From Arctopsyche grandis (lineage: Eukaryota > Arthropoda > Insecta > Trichoptera > Hydropsychidae), in the NCBI RefSeq assembly GCF_051622035.1, contig NC_135357.1, positions 35,819,691-35,883,690 on the forward strand: DNA of 64,000 bases, given 5' to 3'. The notes under the pieces are model-generated. The model was not told the origin of the DNA and did no database searches. It saw nothing but the letters and a program-made list of their open reading frames with translations. The position numbers were made by a program, and so were the translations under genes. Position 1 is the stretch's first letter; each line of letters begins with the position of its first letter. Positions 35,730-47,500 of this stretch are shown piece by piece.

Positions 35730-38443
35730 TTAGCCTATACCCATCTTCAGAATGTCGATGGGTCTTTGATTGGACGTGAGTTTGGTCACACTGAGGGAAT
35801 TGATCAGGGGATTGTCTATTTTGCCGAGAGACTTGAAGTAGTTCACGGCAAGTTTGTGTACGTGTTTGTCGAGGTAGTCAATGCTTAGGTCATTGTGAAT
35901 TATAGTGTTTCTTGTGTACCAGTCGTAGTTGCCCGTGGCACGCAAGAATTTGTTTTGAATTGTCTGTAGTCTGAGTATGGATCTGTTGGAGATGGTAGTG
36001 TGAGCCCACACGGGGCTCGCGTACGTGATTTGTGGGCGGATGATGGATTTATACAGCAAGCACTTGTTTTTAAGCGAGAGCTTGCTGTTTGGTTTGCATA
36101 GTGGGTAAAGCTTTGACGCAACTGCCCTAGCTTTACGCACCGCGTTAGTGATGTGGGATCTCCAGGTTAATTTGCGGTCGATTATTACCCCCAGGTAGCG
36201 GGTAGACGTGGTCCAGTTGACTAGTTTGTCGTTTATAATGACTGCCTTGGTTGGTTTGCACCGTTTTTTACGTCTGGAGAAGAATATTGCCTGACTTTTA
36301 TCCGGGTTGATTTTCATCAGCCATTTATCGTACCACGCTACCAGTTGGTCCGAATACTTCTGGAGGGCGAGCGAGACTCCCTTGGGGCCGACGGAGCTCG
36401 CTAAGATGGCCGTGTCGTCGGCATACTGTTCAATGTTTGTGTACCTATGTGTAGGAGTGGGTATGTCGTGTGTGTAAAGGTTGAATAGCGTGGGGCCGAG
36501 GATGGAGCCTTGGGGTACCCCAGCGGAGATGCCTCGCTGGGTTGATATGTGGTCCTTGAGTTTGACCTGAAATCTCCTTTCTCTTAGGAAGGATGCGATA
36601 TAACGTATTGAGTGGGGGGTGATGTTGGCGGCAATCATTTTGTAAAGGAAGCCAGAGTGCCAGACTTTATCGAAGGCTTTGGAAATGTCTAGGAAGATTG
36701 CTCCAGTAGAAATGTTGTGGTCGAAGCCGTCTATAACGGTTTCAACAACTCTGTGAATCTGGTGAACGGCAGAATGTTGGGGTCTAAAGCCAAATTGTGT
36801 TTTGGGAAGAAGGTCAATTTTTGCGATTTCGCTGTTGAGATTTGAGATTAGGATCCGTTCCAGGATCTTACTCAGTGAGGATAGCAAGCTGATGGGTCGG
36901 TAACTTGTTGCGAGGGAGGGGTTCGAGTAGGGTTTTCTGATGAGAATGACATTGGCGAGTTTCCATTGACTCGGAAAATAGCAGATTCTGTTGGTGGCAT
37001 TTAGTATTGCTGTGAGTGCAGCGATGGCTTTTTGAGGGAGTTCTTTTAGAGCTTTGTTGGAAATTCCGTCAGGGCCAGGGGCCTTTTTGGCGGCGATAGT
37101 TTTGATGATGTTTAGGACTTCAAGCGGCGAAGTGGTGACAATGGGTACTGGGGCTGGGTTTTCGAGGTAGCTGTTGACGGAGCTTTCAACCATTTGGCAA
37201 AAGTCACTTTGCAGGTTGAAGTTTGAGAGCGAGAATTGGTCCTGGAGACTGTCGGCTAGGGCTTCCGCTTTATCGGCGGTGGAGTAGACGAACTTATCTC
37301 CAACTTTGATCCTGTCGATCCTGTTGCCGTTGCTACTGAAGATTTTTGACAGTTTCCAGAAACCATTATGTCCGTCTTCTAGCGCTCTGAGTTTGGTATC
37401 CCAGTTGTCGTTTCGTAGTTGCCACAAGGCATTTTTAACGTCTTGTTGAAGTCTGTTCATTCGCTGTTTGAGGATTGGGTCCTTGTACCTTTGGAATGCC
37501 TTCCTAGCTCTATTCTTAAGGCGAATAAGATCGCGAATGTCGGGGGGTAAAGCTTGCGGGTGCAGAGGAGAGTGGGGTGTGGTGGTGGTGCTGGCGTCTA
37601 AGGCTGACTGTATTTCATCCGTGAGTATGTTAATAGCGGAGTCTATTTCTTGGGTGGTGTGAATTGAGTGGGGGTAAGTGACGGTTTGATGAGAAAGTTG
37701 AGAAGAAAGTTGAGATGAAGAAAGTTGAGAACCCAAGATATGGTACTTCGGAGGATGGGGTTTATAGTTACGGGTGTGTTGGTGAGTTCTAGTATGACCG
37801 GGTGATGGTCGGAAGAAAGATCATTTACTACAGTCAAGGACTGCGCGCCCGGAAAATTTTGAGTTAGAACGATGTCTAAGATATCGGGTCTGCCTTTGAA
37901 GTTAATGGGGATTCTTGTGGGTTCGTCTGGGGCCGTGACGGAAACTTTTGGGTTTGAAAGTTGGGAATAACTTAAGAGAATTTTCCCATTATTGTTAGTG
38001 GCTTGACTGTTCCATCTGGAATGTTTGGCGTTAAGGTCGCCTGCGGCAATGGTGGCTTTGTTAGTGTTGAATATTTTTTCCAAGTCTGCTGTGAGTAAGT
38101 GTTGTTTGGGTGGGTTGTAAACTGCGTGGAGGATGAGTGGGGTGCCAGTGTTAGTCCAAACTTCTACCGACGTCAGTTCTATCCCTGTGGTGATCGGCCG
38201 CGGGGCCAAGTTGTGTTGAATTGTGTGTTTGATGAATATGGCAGTGCCGCCGGCGGCTTTGCCTATTCTGTCGTTTCTGTATGTAGTGTAGTTTGAGAAG
38301 TGTAGTCTATTACCGGGTTTGAGCCAAGTTTCGTTTACTAGTGCGATATCAATGGAGTGTTGGAGCCAGAATTGCTCGAATTCGACACGCTTGCTGAGTA
38401 TGCTGCAGGCGTTCCAGTAAACGATTTTGAGGTAGCAAGTCAT
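35730..38443 (-). pseudogene. LINE copy 1 ORF2 (endonuclease + reverse transcriptase), frameshifted
   Basis: The apurinic-type endonuclease is at the N-terminus: VYWNACSILSKR, NETWLKPG, AGDLNAKHSRW and SDHHPV. The reverse transcriptase follows: KAPGPDGISNKALKE, GFRPQHSAVHQI, DISKAFDKVWH, SAGVPQGSILGP and the catalytic QYADDTAIL. There is no RNase H domain, as in many Jockey elements. At 37680-37740 a TCAACTTTCTTC-like unit has expanded to about three copies, absent from the other LINE copies, which shifts the frame and separates the endonuclease (266 codons) from the RT part (668 codons). It starts with an ATGA overlap with the ORF1 stop. Confidence 0.85.
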
Positions 38444-40076
38444 TTTTTATGTTGGTGGGTGAGCATGAGCAGGATGGCATTTATCGAGTCAATGGACTGT
38501 TCGATTTTGCTCATCCGATTTGAAAGGTCTTGGTTTGGGTTCCAGCTAGTGTTGATGTTGGGTTGTTGGGTGGGAGGGGTTAGGGGAGGGAAATTTGAGT
38601 TTTCGTGTCTATATTGCGGTACGTTGGTCTTCGTTGGTTGGGGGTGGGAGGGGTTGGGGTTTCGGGGTTGGCGGGAGTTCTTCCTGCTTTTGTTGTTGGG
38701 ATTTGAAGGGCAGCCTCTGTAGCTGGAAACGTGAGGGCCTCTGCAGCTGGTACAAGTTGGAGTGGAGGTTGTTGACACACAGTCAGTGGTCAAATGGGGT
38801 CCTGCACATTTGATGCACAGGGGGGCGACATGGCAGTTGTAGGAGCCGTGACTAAAGCCTTGGCAGCGGTGGCACTGCGGTATAGTATCACCACGGCGAA
38901 GTGATTCGATGCGAACCAGTTGGCCGAAGATGCTGGAGAGGTTGAACAACTTCTTCCCCTCTTCGTTGCGTGTGGTCTCGACAGTGAACATGGGCATGTC
39001 GCGCTTGTCACGTCGTGATTTCATGACGGTGGCTTTACTGGCATTGTAGCCAAGATTGGCCAACTCGGCGAGGACTTCTGATTCGGAGTAGTTGGGATTA
39101 ATGCCTCTAATGACTAGTTTGAGCGGTTTGTCTTCCGTTAGAGGGTGGACATAAAACTGAAATTTTTCCTCTTGGAGCAATTTGGTGATTTTACGGTAAT
39201 CATCGATGGTGAGAGGTGAGATTTTCACTCTGTTTTCAGAGTAGACGGCTGTGAAATTGTAGTCACGTTGGTTGAGTTTCCTTTGAACTACCTTGTAGTC
39301 CGATAGCAACCTAAGGAAGATTGGAGCAACCTTTGCTCTGTGGACATTTTGGGAAGGAGTGTCCAAGACGGTGTTTCCGGATGGGTGAGCGGGGCTTGCG
39401 GTTTGAGGGGGTGCAAGAATTTGTGCTGTGCGAGGGGTTTGGGGCGTATTTGCCGACGGGGCGCTGGGGGCCGCTTGTTGGGTGGGCACGTCGCGAGTTG
39501 GACGCTTTTGTGTAACATTCCTGTTACGGATTATGCCAACAGGGAATAAGTAGTCTTCCGGTTGTGGTGCCGGGGTTTTTGTAAGTGCGGGTACAGCTGC
39601 TGATGCAGGTGGGGACTTGGCAGTGGCGGTAACCTCCATTTTGTTTGACTGCATGGAGTTGGATTCGGAATCGAAATCGGGGTCGGAGTCGAGTTCCGCG
39701 AGTGGCGCGTATCTGTTGCTATTGTGTGGGGGCGACTGTGGTTGTGTGCGTGTGGTGTTGGGCGGGCTCGTCATTCTACGCTTACCGTTTTTTTTTTAGG
39801 TGACGTCTGGGGGGATGTGGCCATGTCCTTCGTGGTCATCATCGATTGGGTCTGCGTCATGTTTGACGCCAGGTTTCCCAGTTGGGCGGAGTGGGCTGCT
39901 TGGTCAGCAGCTCGTTGGGCTGCGTGAGTCGCGAGAATCGACTCGATAGTCTTTTTGAGGGAAGCGTTTTCTTCATTCACGGTTCGAAACGCCTCCAATA
40001 GTTCATTGAAGTCGTCTCTAGTGATTGTTTTTTTTTGTTTTTGTGTTCGTGTATCATGTTGTGGTGGGTTACCCAT
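38440..40076 (-). pseudogene. LINE copy 1 ORF1 (gag-like), frameshifted
   Basis: ATG at 40076. A coiled-coil-like segment (FNELLEAFRTVNEENASLKK) comes first, then a proline/threonine-rich linker. The PRE_C2HC domain (PLKLVIRGINPNYSESEVLA) follows, then three zinc knuckles: CHRCQGFSHGSYNC, CIKCAGPHLTTDC and CTSCRGPHVSSYRGC. A change in a poly(A) tract near 39790-39800 breaks the frame between the first ~100 codons and the rest. The product would coat LINE RNA. Confidence 0.8.
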
Positions 40077-40347
40077 CTTGTGGGTGGGTTTTTTTTTTTT
40101 GTGTCACTGTCACTTGTCACTTGTCACTGTCACTATCACTGTGGTTTTTTTTTTACTGTTGTTAGGACAGCATCTCGTTCCCAGAGGGACACGTTCGAAG
40201 AATTGAGTCGTAGTTACATCGCGGTTTCGGCGACGCAGCTGTTAACGACACAGCTGTTTGTAACGCGGGAAACGACAACTACAGCGCGGCTGAGGCCGAG
40301 GCGGTTTGGGGTACGTCCGTGCACTGCGGGCGCTGGGTGCGGAGTCT

Positions 40348-40485
40348 TCCTCGACTTCCGAAGGAAAGGGCACTCCTTTTATAGCTGAGAAAGTAGCGGT
40401 ACTTTCTCCCACTCCCCAGCTTCCGAGGGCGGGGGTAGCTTCCCCCCCACTGCTTCGGCTGCGGGGGCGTACGTTACATGATATA
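40348..40485 (-). mobile_element. Truncated Gypsy LTR (U3 only) upstream of LINE copy 1
   Basis: The minus strand starts TGTAACGTACGCCCCC and matches the first ~130 bases of the LTRs at 53094 and 57847, including the CTATAAAAG box. It stops about 33 bases after the TATA, near where transcription should begin, and LINE copy 1 starts there in the same orientation. The R and U5 parts are missing. Confidence 0.8.
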
Positions 40486-40858
40486 CACGAAATTTCTATA
40501 TTTAAGTTTCAGTGCAATTTTAGAATCAATCAATACATCCGAAGGACGTAATAGTGCATAAGCGAAGAAATATGCTTGCTAAAAAATAAAAATGACATTA
40601 GCCCCCTTTACACAGTCGTTCTATCGCGCGTTCGGATAGAAGAAATATCATGGCGCAAGTTATGATGTTCGTTGATGTTGATTTAATCAAAAAGAAAAAG
40701 AAACGATCCATGTGGGTTAAGAAATATAGACAGCAATATTGTCATATGCCACTGATTGAAGAATTACGAGAAAATAATCCGGACGATTTCAAGAATTATT
40801 TCCGTATGAATGATAGATAAAATCAAACATAAAATATCAAAGCAAAACACTGTTATGA

Positions 40859-41338
40859 GACAAACACGTACACAAACCTTGACAAACACGTACACAAACT
40901 TGCCGTGAACTACTTCAAGTCTCTCGGCAAGATAGACAACCCTCTGATAAACTCCCTCAGTGAGACCAAACTCACGATCAATCAAAGGCCCATCGACATC
41001 TTGAAGATGGGTATAGGCTAAACTAGGATAGATAGAATTAATCTGTAAATATACATGTAACGTTACATAGAGAGACGCCCCGTAGACCGGTGACGTCATG
41101 GTGACGCCGACCAATGGTGGAGTCGGGCGTTGCGGCCAATGGCTGCACCCGACTCCTTGACCAATGACTATACGTGTCATAACATGTATGCGCTGAGCGC
41201 TGAATATTTTTGGTGCGCTCTCGAACGGTGGCATTCGGATCCTGACCTCCACCGGACGAGCAGCAATAAAGACTTGGAACCTGCCTGCGTGTTTTCTTGT
41301 ACCTCGACCTGACTCCACTTACCTTTGAATACTCTTCA
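40859..41338 (+). mobile_element. LINE 3' tail joined to a solo LTR
   Basis: 40859-41021 encodes the last ~45 codons of a Jockey ORF2 (HKLAVNYFKSLGKIDNPL ... ILKMGIG-stop) with a different 3' UTR from the full copies. It is joined directly at 41056 to a 283-bp LTR (TGTAACGTTACATAGAG ... ACTCTTCA) of the family at 42335. I find no 4-bp target duplication for the LTR and no LINE poly(A). A 19-base piece of the LINE (GACAAACACGTACACAAAC) is duplicated at the left edge. It may be the deletion product of a larger compound insertion. Confidence 0.7.
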
Positions 41339-42528
41339 GTATTATAAATAAAAATCCATATTATTAGATTTAAGTTTAATTTTAATTTTCTTGTTTAATT
41401 ATTACAAAAGTTCTTAATCATTAAGTTGATCGTGGAACATTTCACTAGTGGTAGAAAAATTTTGTGATACGTATGAACTTGTCGATTAGTCGACGGAAGA
41501 TGGTGCATGAATTATAAGTTTCTTATTACAGTAATTGTCACACACATCAGTGGCTACCGACAGATTTTTCAGTAGCCCTTTACGAATAACATTATTTATA
41601 ATAGATTCCGCATAAATTGCCTGCAGTGGATCCATCTTTGCTAATTTTTTGCCTATATTTATTCCGGTAACGCCAAACTCCGAAAGCTCCTTGCTGGTAG
41701 ATTTTAGCGTATTTGTGCAGATTTTGTAGAATTCGGCCTGGTAGTTTGTCGTAGCCTTCCTTTTTTTTCTAGGTGTCGACGCCATTGCAGTCGACGCAGC
41801 GTCAGTCTAAAAAAATTGAAATTAAAAAGTTAATTTATAATTCCATTTTGGAGATGGATCAGAGTGGCACAAGAATTCAATGAGAAATGACAATTCATCA
41901 ACTGCGGAGGTGCAATGGATGGCAAACACATTCGCATTGTGCCTTTACCGGGTTCCGGAGCCAGTTATTATAATTACAAAAACTTTTATAGCATCGTGTT
42001 GATGGCTTTGGTTGAGCCTAACTTTGAGTTTCTTTACGTTGACGTGGATAAAAATGACAGAATTTCCGATGGAGGGGTATTAGAACACACAGAATTTTAT
42101 CGTAAATTGAAATTGGGTGATCTCAATTTGCCAGAATACAATGATACCGTAAATAACTTTGGGTGATGAAGCGTTCGGACTCGAACCAGATTTTCTCAAA
42201 CCATTTTCTCAGAGAGAACTAGATTACGAAAAAAGGATTTATAATTACAGACTGTCAAGGGCTCGTAATGGAGTTGAAAATGCCTTTGGAATAATTTCAG
42301 CTAGGTTTAGGATATTAGAAACGGCTATAAATATTGTAGCGTTGCATAGGGAGACGCCCCGTGGACCGGTGACGTCATGGTGACGCCGACCAATGGTGGA
42401 GTCGGGCGTTGTGGCCAATGGCTACACCCGACTCCTTGACCAATGACTGTACTTGTTGACGTGTCATAAACGTGTATGCGCTGAGCGCTCTATGATATAA
42501 GAACGGTACGCTCTCGATCGGTGGCATT

Positions 42529-45500
42529 ATTATTAGAGTGCTCGGACGTGTCCCGCCGCGCAGTCGTTGTCGTTACCCGCGCTACAAACAGCTGTCTATA
42601 ACAGCTGCGTCGCCGAAACCGCGATGTAACTACCGCTCGACTCTCCGAACGCGTCCCTCTGGGAATGAGAGGCTGTCCTAGCAACAGCCAAATAAACAAA
42701 AGTGATAGTGACAGTGACAAGTGACAAGTGACAGTGACACAACAAACAAAAAAAAAAAAAAACCCACCCACAAGATGGCCAGTGTGCGGCGCGATGGCCG
42801 TGGTGGCAGTGACACTAGCGCTAAAACGCATAAATTCACGGAACATGACTTTAAAAAACTCGTGAAGGCGTACCAAGAAATGAGGGAAGAAAACGCTTCC
42901 CTCAAAAAGTTAATCGCGACTCACGCAGCCCAACGAGCAGCTGACCAAGCAGCCCACTCCGCCCAACTGGGAAACCTCGCGTCAAACATGTCGCAGGCTC
43001 AGTCGACAACGACGACCACAAAGACGAAGGATATGGCCACATCCCCTCAGACGTCACCACGCAAAAACGGTAAGCGTAGAATGACGAGCCCACTCAACAC
43101 CACACACACACAATTACAGTCGCCCCCACCCATCAGCAACAGATACGCGGCACTTGCGGAATCCGACTTCGACTCCGATTCCGAATCCGTGCAGTCTAAC
43201 AAAATGGAGGTTACTTCCGCTGCCAAGTCCCCACCCGCATCAGCAGCCGCACCTGAACCCACACAACCACCCACACCTACACAATCACCCACACCTACCC
43301 AAACACCTGCACCTACACAAACACCTGCACCACAACCAGAGGAATACTCCTTCCCTGTTGGCATCATCCGAAATCGGAAACATATTCAGAAGCGTCCAAT
43401 TCACAACACACCCACCCAACAAGCGGCCCTCAGCACACCGTCGGCAAACACGCCTCAAATTCGTACACCCCCCCAGACCACAAGCCCCGCTCACCCATCC
43501 AGAAACACCGTTTCGGATGTGCTTCCCAAACCTAAAGTTGCTCCAATCTTTCTAAGGTTGCCATCGGACTACAAGGTAGTTCAAAGGAAACTCGACGGAC
43601 GTAACCTCAAATTCACAGCCGTCTACTCTGAAAACAGAGTCAAAATCACACCATGCACCATCGATGATTACCGCCAAATCACAAAAATGCTCCAAGATGA
43701 ACAATTCCAATTCTATGCCCACCCTCTAACGGAAGACAAACCGCTCAAACTGGTCATTAGAGGCATTAGCCCCAACTATTCCGAGTCAGAAGTCCTCGCC
43801 GAGTTGGCCGATCTTGGCTACAAAGCCAGTAAAGCCACCGTCATGAAATCACGACGTGACAAGCGCGACATGCCCATGTTCACTGTCGAAACCACACGTG
43901 ACGAAGAGGGGAAGAAGTTGTTCAACCTCTCCAGCATCTTCGGCCAACTGGTTCGCACCGAATCACTTCGCCGTGGTGATACTGTACCGCAGTGTCACCG
44001 CTGCCAAGGCTTCGGTCACGGCTCCTACAACTGCCATGTCGCCCCCCTGTGCATCAAATGTGCAGGACCCCATTTGACCACTGACTGTGTGTCAACAACC
44101 TCCACTCCAACTTGCACCAGCTGCAGAGGCCCTCACGTTTCCAGCTACAGAGGCTGCCCTTCAAATCCCAACAACAAAAGCAGGAAGAACTCCCGCCAAC
44201 CCCGAAACCCCAACCCCTCCCACCCCCAACCAACGAAGACCAACGTACCGCAATATAGACACGAAAACTCAAATTTCCCTCCCCTAACCCCTCCCACCCA
44301 ACAACCCAACATCAACACTAGCTGGAACCCAAACCAAGACCTTTCAAATCGGATGAGCAAAATCGAACAGTCCATTGACTCGATAAATGCCATCCTGCTC
44401 ATGCTCACCCACCAACATAAAAAAATGACTTGCTACCTCAAGATCGTTTACTGGAACGCCTGCAGCATACTCAGCAAGCGTGTCGAATTCGAGCAATTCT
44501 TGCTCCAACACTCCATTGATATCGCACTAGTAAACGAAACTTGGCTCAAACCTGGCAATCGACTAAACTTCCCAAACTACACCACATACAGAAACGACAG
44601 AATAGGCAAAGCCGCCGGCGGCACTGCCATATTCATCAAACACACAATTCAACACAACTTGGCCCCGCGGCCGATCACCACAGGGATAGAACTGACGTCG
44701 GTAGAAGTTTGGACTAACACTGGCACCCCACTCATCCTCCACGCAGTATACAACCCACCAAAACAACACTTACTCACCACAGACTTGGACAAAATATTCA
44801 ACACCAACAAAGCCACCATTGCCGCAGGCGACCTTAACGCCAAACATTCCAGATGGAACAGTCAAGCCACTAACAATAATGGAAAAATTCTTTTAAGTTA
44901 CTCCCAACTTTCAAACCCAAAAGTTTCCGTCACGGCCCCAGACGAACCCACAAGAATCCCCATTAACTTCAAAGGCAGACCCGATATCTTAGACATCGTT
45001 CTAACTCAAAATTTTCCGGGCGCGCAGTCCCTGACTGTAGTAAACGATCTTTCTTCCGACCATCACCCGGTCATACTAGAACTCACCAACACACCCGTAA
45101 CTATAAACCCCATCCTCCGAAGTACCATATCTTGGGAGAAATTCTCAACTCTCCTTCATCACACCGTCACTTACCCCCACTCAATTCACACCACCCAAGA
45201 AATAGACTCCGCTATTAACATACTCACGGATGAAATACAGTCAGCCTTAGACGCCAGCACCACCACCACACCCCACTCCCCTTTGCACCCGCAAGCTTTA
45301 CCCCCCGACATTCGCGATCTTATTCGCCTTAAGAATAGAGCTAGGAAGGCATTCCAAAGGTACAAGGACCCAATCCTCAAACAGCGAATGAACAGACTTC
45401 AACAAGACGTTAAAAATGCCTTGTGGCAACTACGAAACGACAACTGGGATACCAAACTCAGAGCGCTAGAAGACGGACATAACGGTTTCTGGAAACTGTC

Positions 45501-47387
45501 AAAAATCTTCAGAAGCAACGGCAACAGGATCGACAGGATCAAAGTTGGAGATAAGTTCGTCTACTCCACCGCCGATAAAGCGGAAGCCCTAGCCGACAGT
45601 CTCCAGGACCAATTCTCTCTCTCAAACTTCAACCTGCAAAGTGACTTTTGCCAAATGGTTGAAAGCTCCGTCAACAGCTACCTCGAAAACCCAGCCCCAG
45701 TACCCATTGTCGCCACTTCGCCGCTTGAAGTCCTAAACATCATCAAAACTATCGCCGCCAAAAAGGCCCCTGGCCCTGACGGAATTTCCAACAAAGCTCT
45801 AAAAGAACTCCCTCAAAAAGCCATCGCTGCACTCACGGCAATACTAAATGCCACCAACAGAATCTGCTACTTTCCGAGTCAATGGAAACTCGCCAATGTC
45901 ATTCTCATCAGAAAACCCTACTCGAACCCCTCCCTCGCAACAAGTTACCGACCCATCAGCTTGCTATCCTCACTGAGTAAGATCCTGGAACGGATCTTAA
46001 TCTCAAATCTCAACAGCGAAATCGCAAATATTGACCTTCTTCCCAAAACACAATTTGGCTTCAGACCCCAACACTCTGCCGTTCACCAGATTCACAGAGT
46101 TGTTGAAACCGTTATAGACGGTTTCGACCACAACATGTCTACTGGAGCAATCTTCCTAGACATTTCCAAAGCCTTCGATAAAGTCTGGCACTCTGGCCTC
46201 CTTTACAAAATGATTGCCGCCAACATCACCCCCCACTCAATACGTTCTATCGCATCCTTCCTAAGAGAAAGGAGATTTCAGGTCAAACTCAAGGACCGCA
46301 TATCAACTCAGCGAGGCATCTCCGCTGGGGTACCCCAAGGCTCCATCCTCGGCCCCACGCTATTCAACCTTTACACACACGACATACCCACTCCTACACA
46401 TAGGTACACAAACATCGCACAGTACGCCGACGACACGGCCATCTTAGCGAGCTCCGTCGGCCCCAAGGGAGTCTCGCTCGCCCTCCAGAAGTACTCGGAC
46501 CAACTGGTAGCGTGGTACGATAAATGGCTGATGAAAATCAACCCGGATAAAAGTCAGGCAATATTCTTCTCCAGACGTAAAAAACGGTGCAAACCAGCCA
46601 AGCCAGTCATTATAAACGACAAACCAGTCAACTGGACCACGTCTACCCGCTACCTGGGGGTAATAATCGACCGCAAATTAACCTGGAGACCCCACATCAC
46701 TAACGCGGTGCGTAAAGCTAGGGCAGTTGCGTCAAAGCTTTACCCACTATGCAAACCAAACAGCAAGCTCTCGCTTAAAAACAAGTGCTTGCTGTATAAA
46801 TCCATCATCCGCCCACAAATCACGTACGCGAGCCCCGTGTGGGCTCACACTACCATCTCCAACAGATCCATACTCAGACTACAGACAACTCAAAACAAAT
46901 TCTTGCGTGCCACGGGCAACTACGACTGGTACACAAGAAACACTATAATTCACAATGACCTAAGCATTGACTACCTCGACAAACACGTACACAAACTTGC
47001 CGTGAACTACTTCAAGTCTCTCGGCAAAATAGACAATCCCCTGATCAATTCCCTCAGTGTGACCAAACTCACGTCCAACCAAAGACCCATCGACATTCTG
47101 AAGATGGGTATAGGCTAAAATAGCACCCAATTTAATTAACCAGACTCAACCACCTCCAAACGGTCCATACCCGTTAACCACCCACTAACACACTAACCCC
47201 GACAGTATCCCACAGATGTTGCACTAATTTTGCTTAGTGTTCCAGATCGACAAACACCCCACAAGCGAGCAGCCGCCAGCCCGCACCACAAACATCACCG
47301 AGAGTCCGATCCCATACAACACGTTCGATGGATAGGTTAAGGGAGTGGCACTCCCTATAAACTATCGTTAAAACGCAGCCACAACTA
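42529..47387 (+). mobile_element. Full-length Jockey LINE, copy 2
   Basis: Flanked by a 10-bp target duplication CGGTGGCATT (42519-42528 and 47388-47397) inside the LTR. The order is 5' UTR, one long ORF, 3' UTR, and an end at CAGCCACAA plus three bases without poly(A). It sits 23-33 bases after the LTR TATA box in the same direction, so LTR transcription would read straight into it. The LTR poly(A) signal lies just downstream. Confidence 0.92.
42775..47118 (+). CDS. Intact LINE ORF1-ORF2 fusion protein
   Basis: ATG at 42775; about 1447 codons without a break. ORF1 part: helical start (YQEMREENASLKKLI), proline-rich linker with PTPTQ repeats, PRE_C2HC domain, and three CCHC-type knuckles (CHRCQGFGHGSYNC and two more). 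The ORF2 part begins at MTCYLKIVYWNACS: endonuclease (NETWLKPG, AGDLNAKHSRW, SDHHPV), then reverse transcriptase (KAPGPDGIS, DISKAFDKVWH, VPQGSILGP, QYADDTAIL). In the sister copies the ORF1 stop overlaps the ORF2 ATG as ATGA. Here a seventh A in the A-run at 44419-44425 removes the stop and fuses the two. All catalytic residues I can check are present, so this copy may be recently active. Confidence 0.9.
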   Translation: MASVRRDGRGGSDTSAKTHKFTEHDFKKLVKAYQEMREENASLKKLIATHAAQRAADQAAHSAQLGNLASNMSQAQSTTTTTKTKDMATSPQTSPRKNGKRRMTSPLNTTHTQLQSPPPISNRYAALAESDFDSDSESVQSNKMEVTSAAKSPPASAAAPEPTQPPTPTQSPTPTQTPAPTQTPAPQPEEYSFPVGIIRNRKHIQKRPIHNTPTQQAALSTPSANTPQIRTPPQTTSPAHPSRNTVSDVLPKPKVAPIFLRLPSDYKVVQRKLDGRNLKFTAVYSENRVKITPCTIDDYRQITKMLQDEQFQFYAHPLTEDKPLKLVIRGISPNYSESEVLAELADLGYKASKATVMKSRRDKRDMPMFTVETTRDEEGKKLFNLSSIFGQLVRTESLRRGDTVPQCHRCQGFGHGSYNCHVAPLCIKCAGPHLTTDCVSTTSTPTCTSCRGPHVSSYRGCPSNPNNKSRKNSRQPRNPNPSHPQPTKTNVPQYRHENSNFPPLTPPTQQPNINTSWNPNQDLSNRMSKIEQSIDSINAILLMLTHQHKKMTCYLKIVYWNACSILSKRVEFEQFLLQHSIDIALVNETWLKPGNRLNFPNYTTYRNDRIGKAAGGTAIFIKHTIQHNLAPRPITTGIELTSVEVWTNTGTPLILHAVYNPPKQHLLTTDLDKIFNTNKATIAAGDLNAKHSRWNSQATNNNGKILLSYSQLSNPKVSVTAPDEPTRIPINFKGRPDILDIVLTQNFPGAQSLTVVNDLSSDHHPVILELTNTPVTINPILRSTISWEKFSTLLHHTVTYPHSIHTTQEIDSAINILTDEIQSALDASTTTTPHSPLHPQALPPDIRDLIRLKNRARKAFQRYKDPILKQRMNRLQQDVKNALWQLRNDNWDTKLRALEDGHNGFWKLSKIFRSNGNRIDRIKVGDKFVYSTADKAEALADSLQDQFSLSNFNLQSDFCQMVESSVNSYLENPAPVPIVATSPLEVLNIIKTIAAKKAPGPDGISNKALKELPQKAIAALTAILNATNRICYFPSQWKLANVILIRKPYSNPSLATSYRPISLLSSLSKILERILISNLNSEIANIDLLPKTQFGFRPQHSAVHQIHRVVETVIDGFDHNMSTGAIFLDISKAFDKVWHSGLLYKMIAANITPHSIRSIASFLRERRFQVKLKDRISTQRGISAGVPQGSILGPTLFNLYTHDIPTPTHRYTNIAQYADDTAILASSVGPKGVSLALQKYSDQLVAWYDKWLMKINPDKSQAIFFSRRKKRCKPAKPVIINDKPVNWTTSTRYLGVIIDRKLTWRPHITNAVRKARAVASKLYPLCKPNSKLSLKNKCLLYKSIIRPQITYASPVWAHTTISNRSILRLQTTQNKFLRATGNYDWYTRNTIIHNDLSIDYLDKHVHKLAVNYFKSLGKIDNPLINSLSVTKLTSNQRPIDILKMGIG

Positions 47388-47500
47388 CGGTGGCATTCGG
47401 ATCCTGACCTCCACCGGACGAGCAGCAATAAAGACTTGGAACCTGCCTGCGTGTTTTCTTGTACCTCGACCTGACTCCACTTACCTTTGAATACTCTTCA

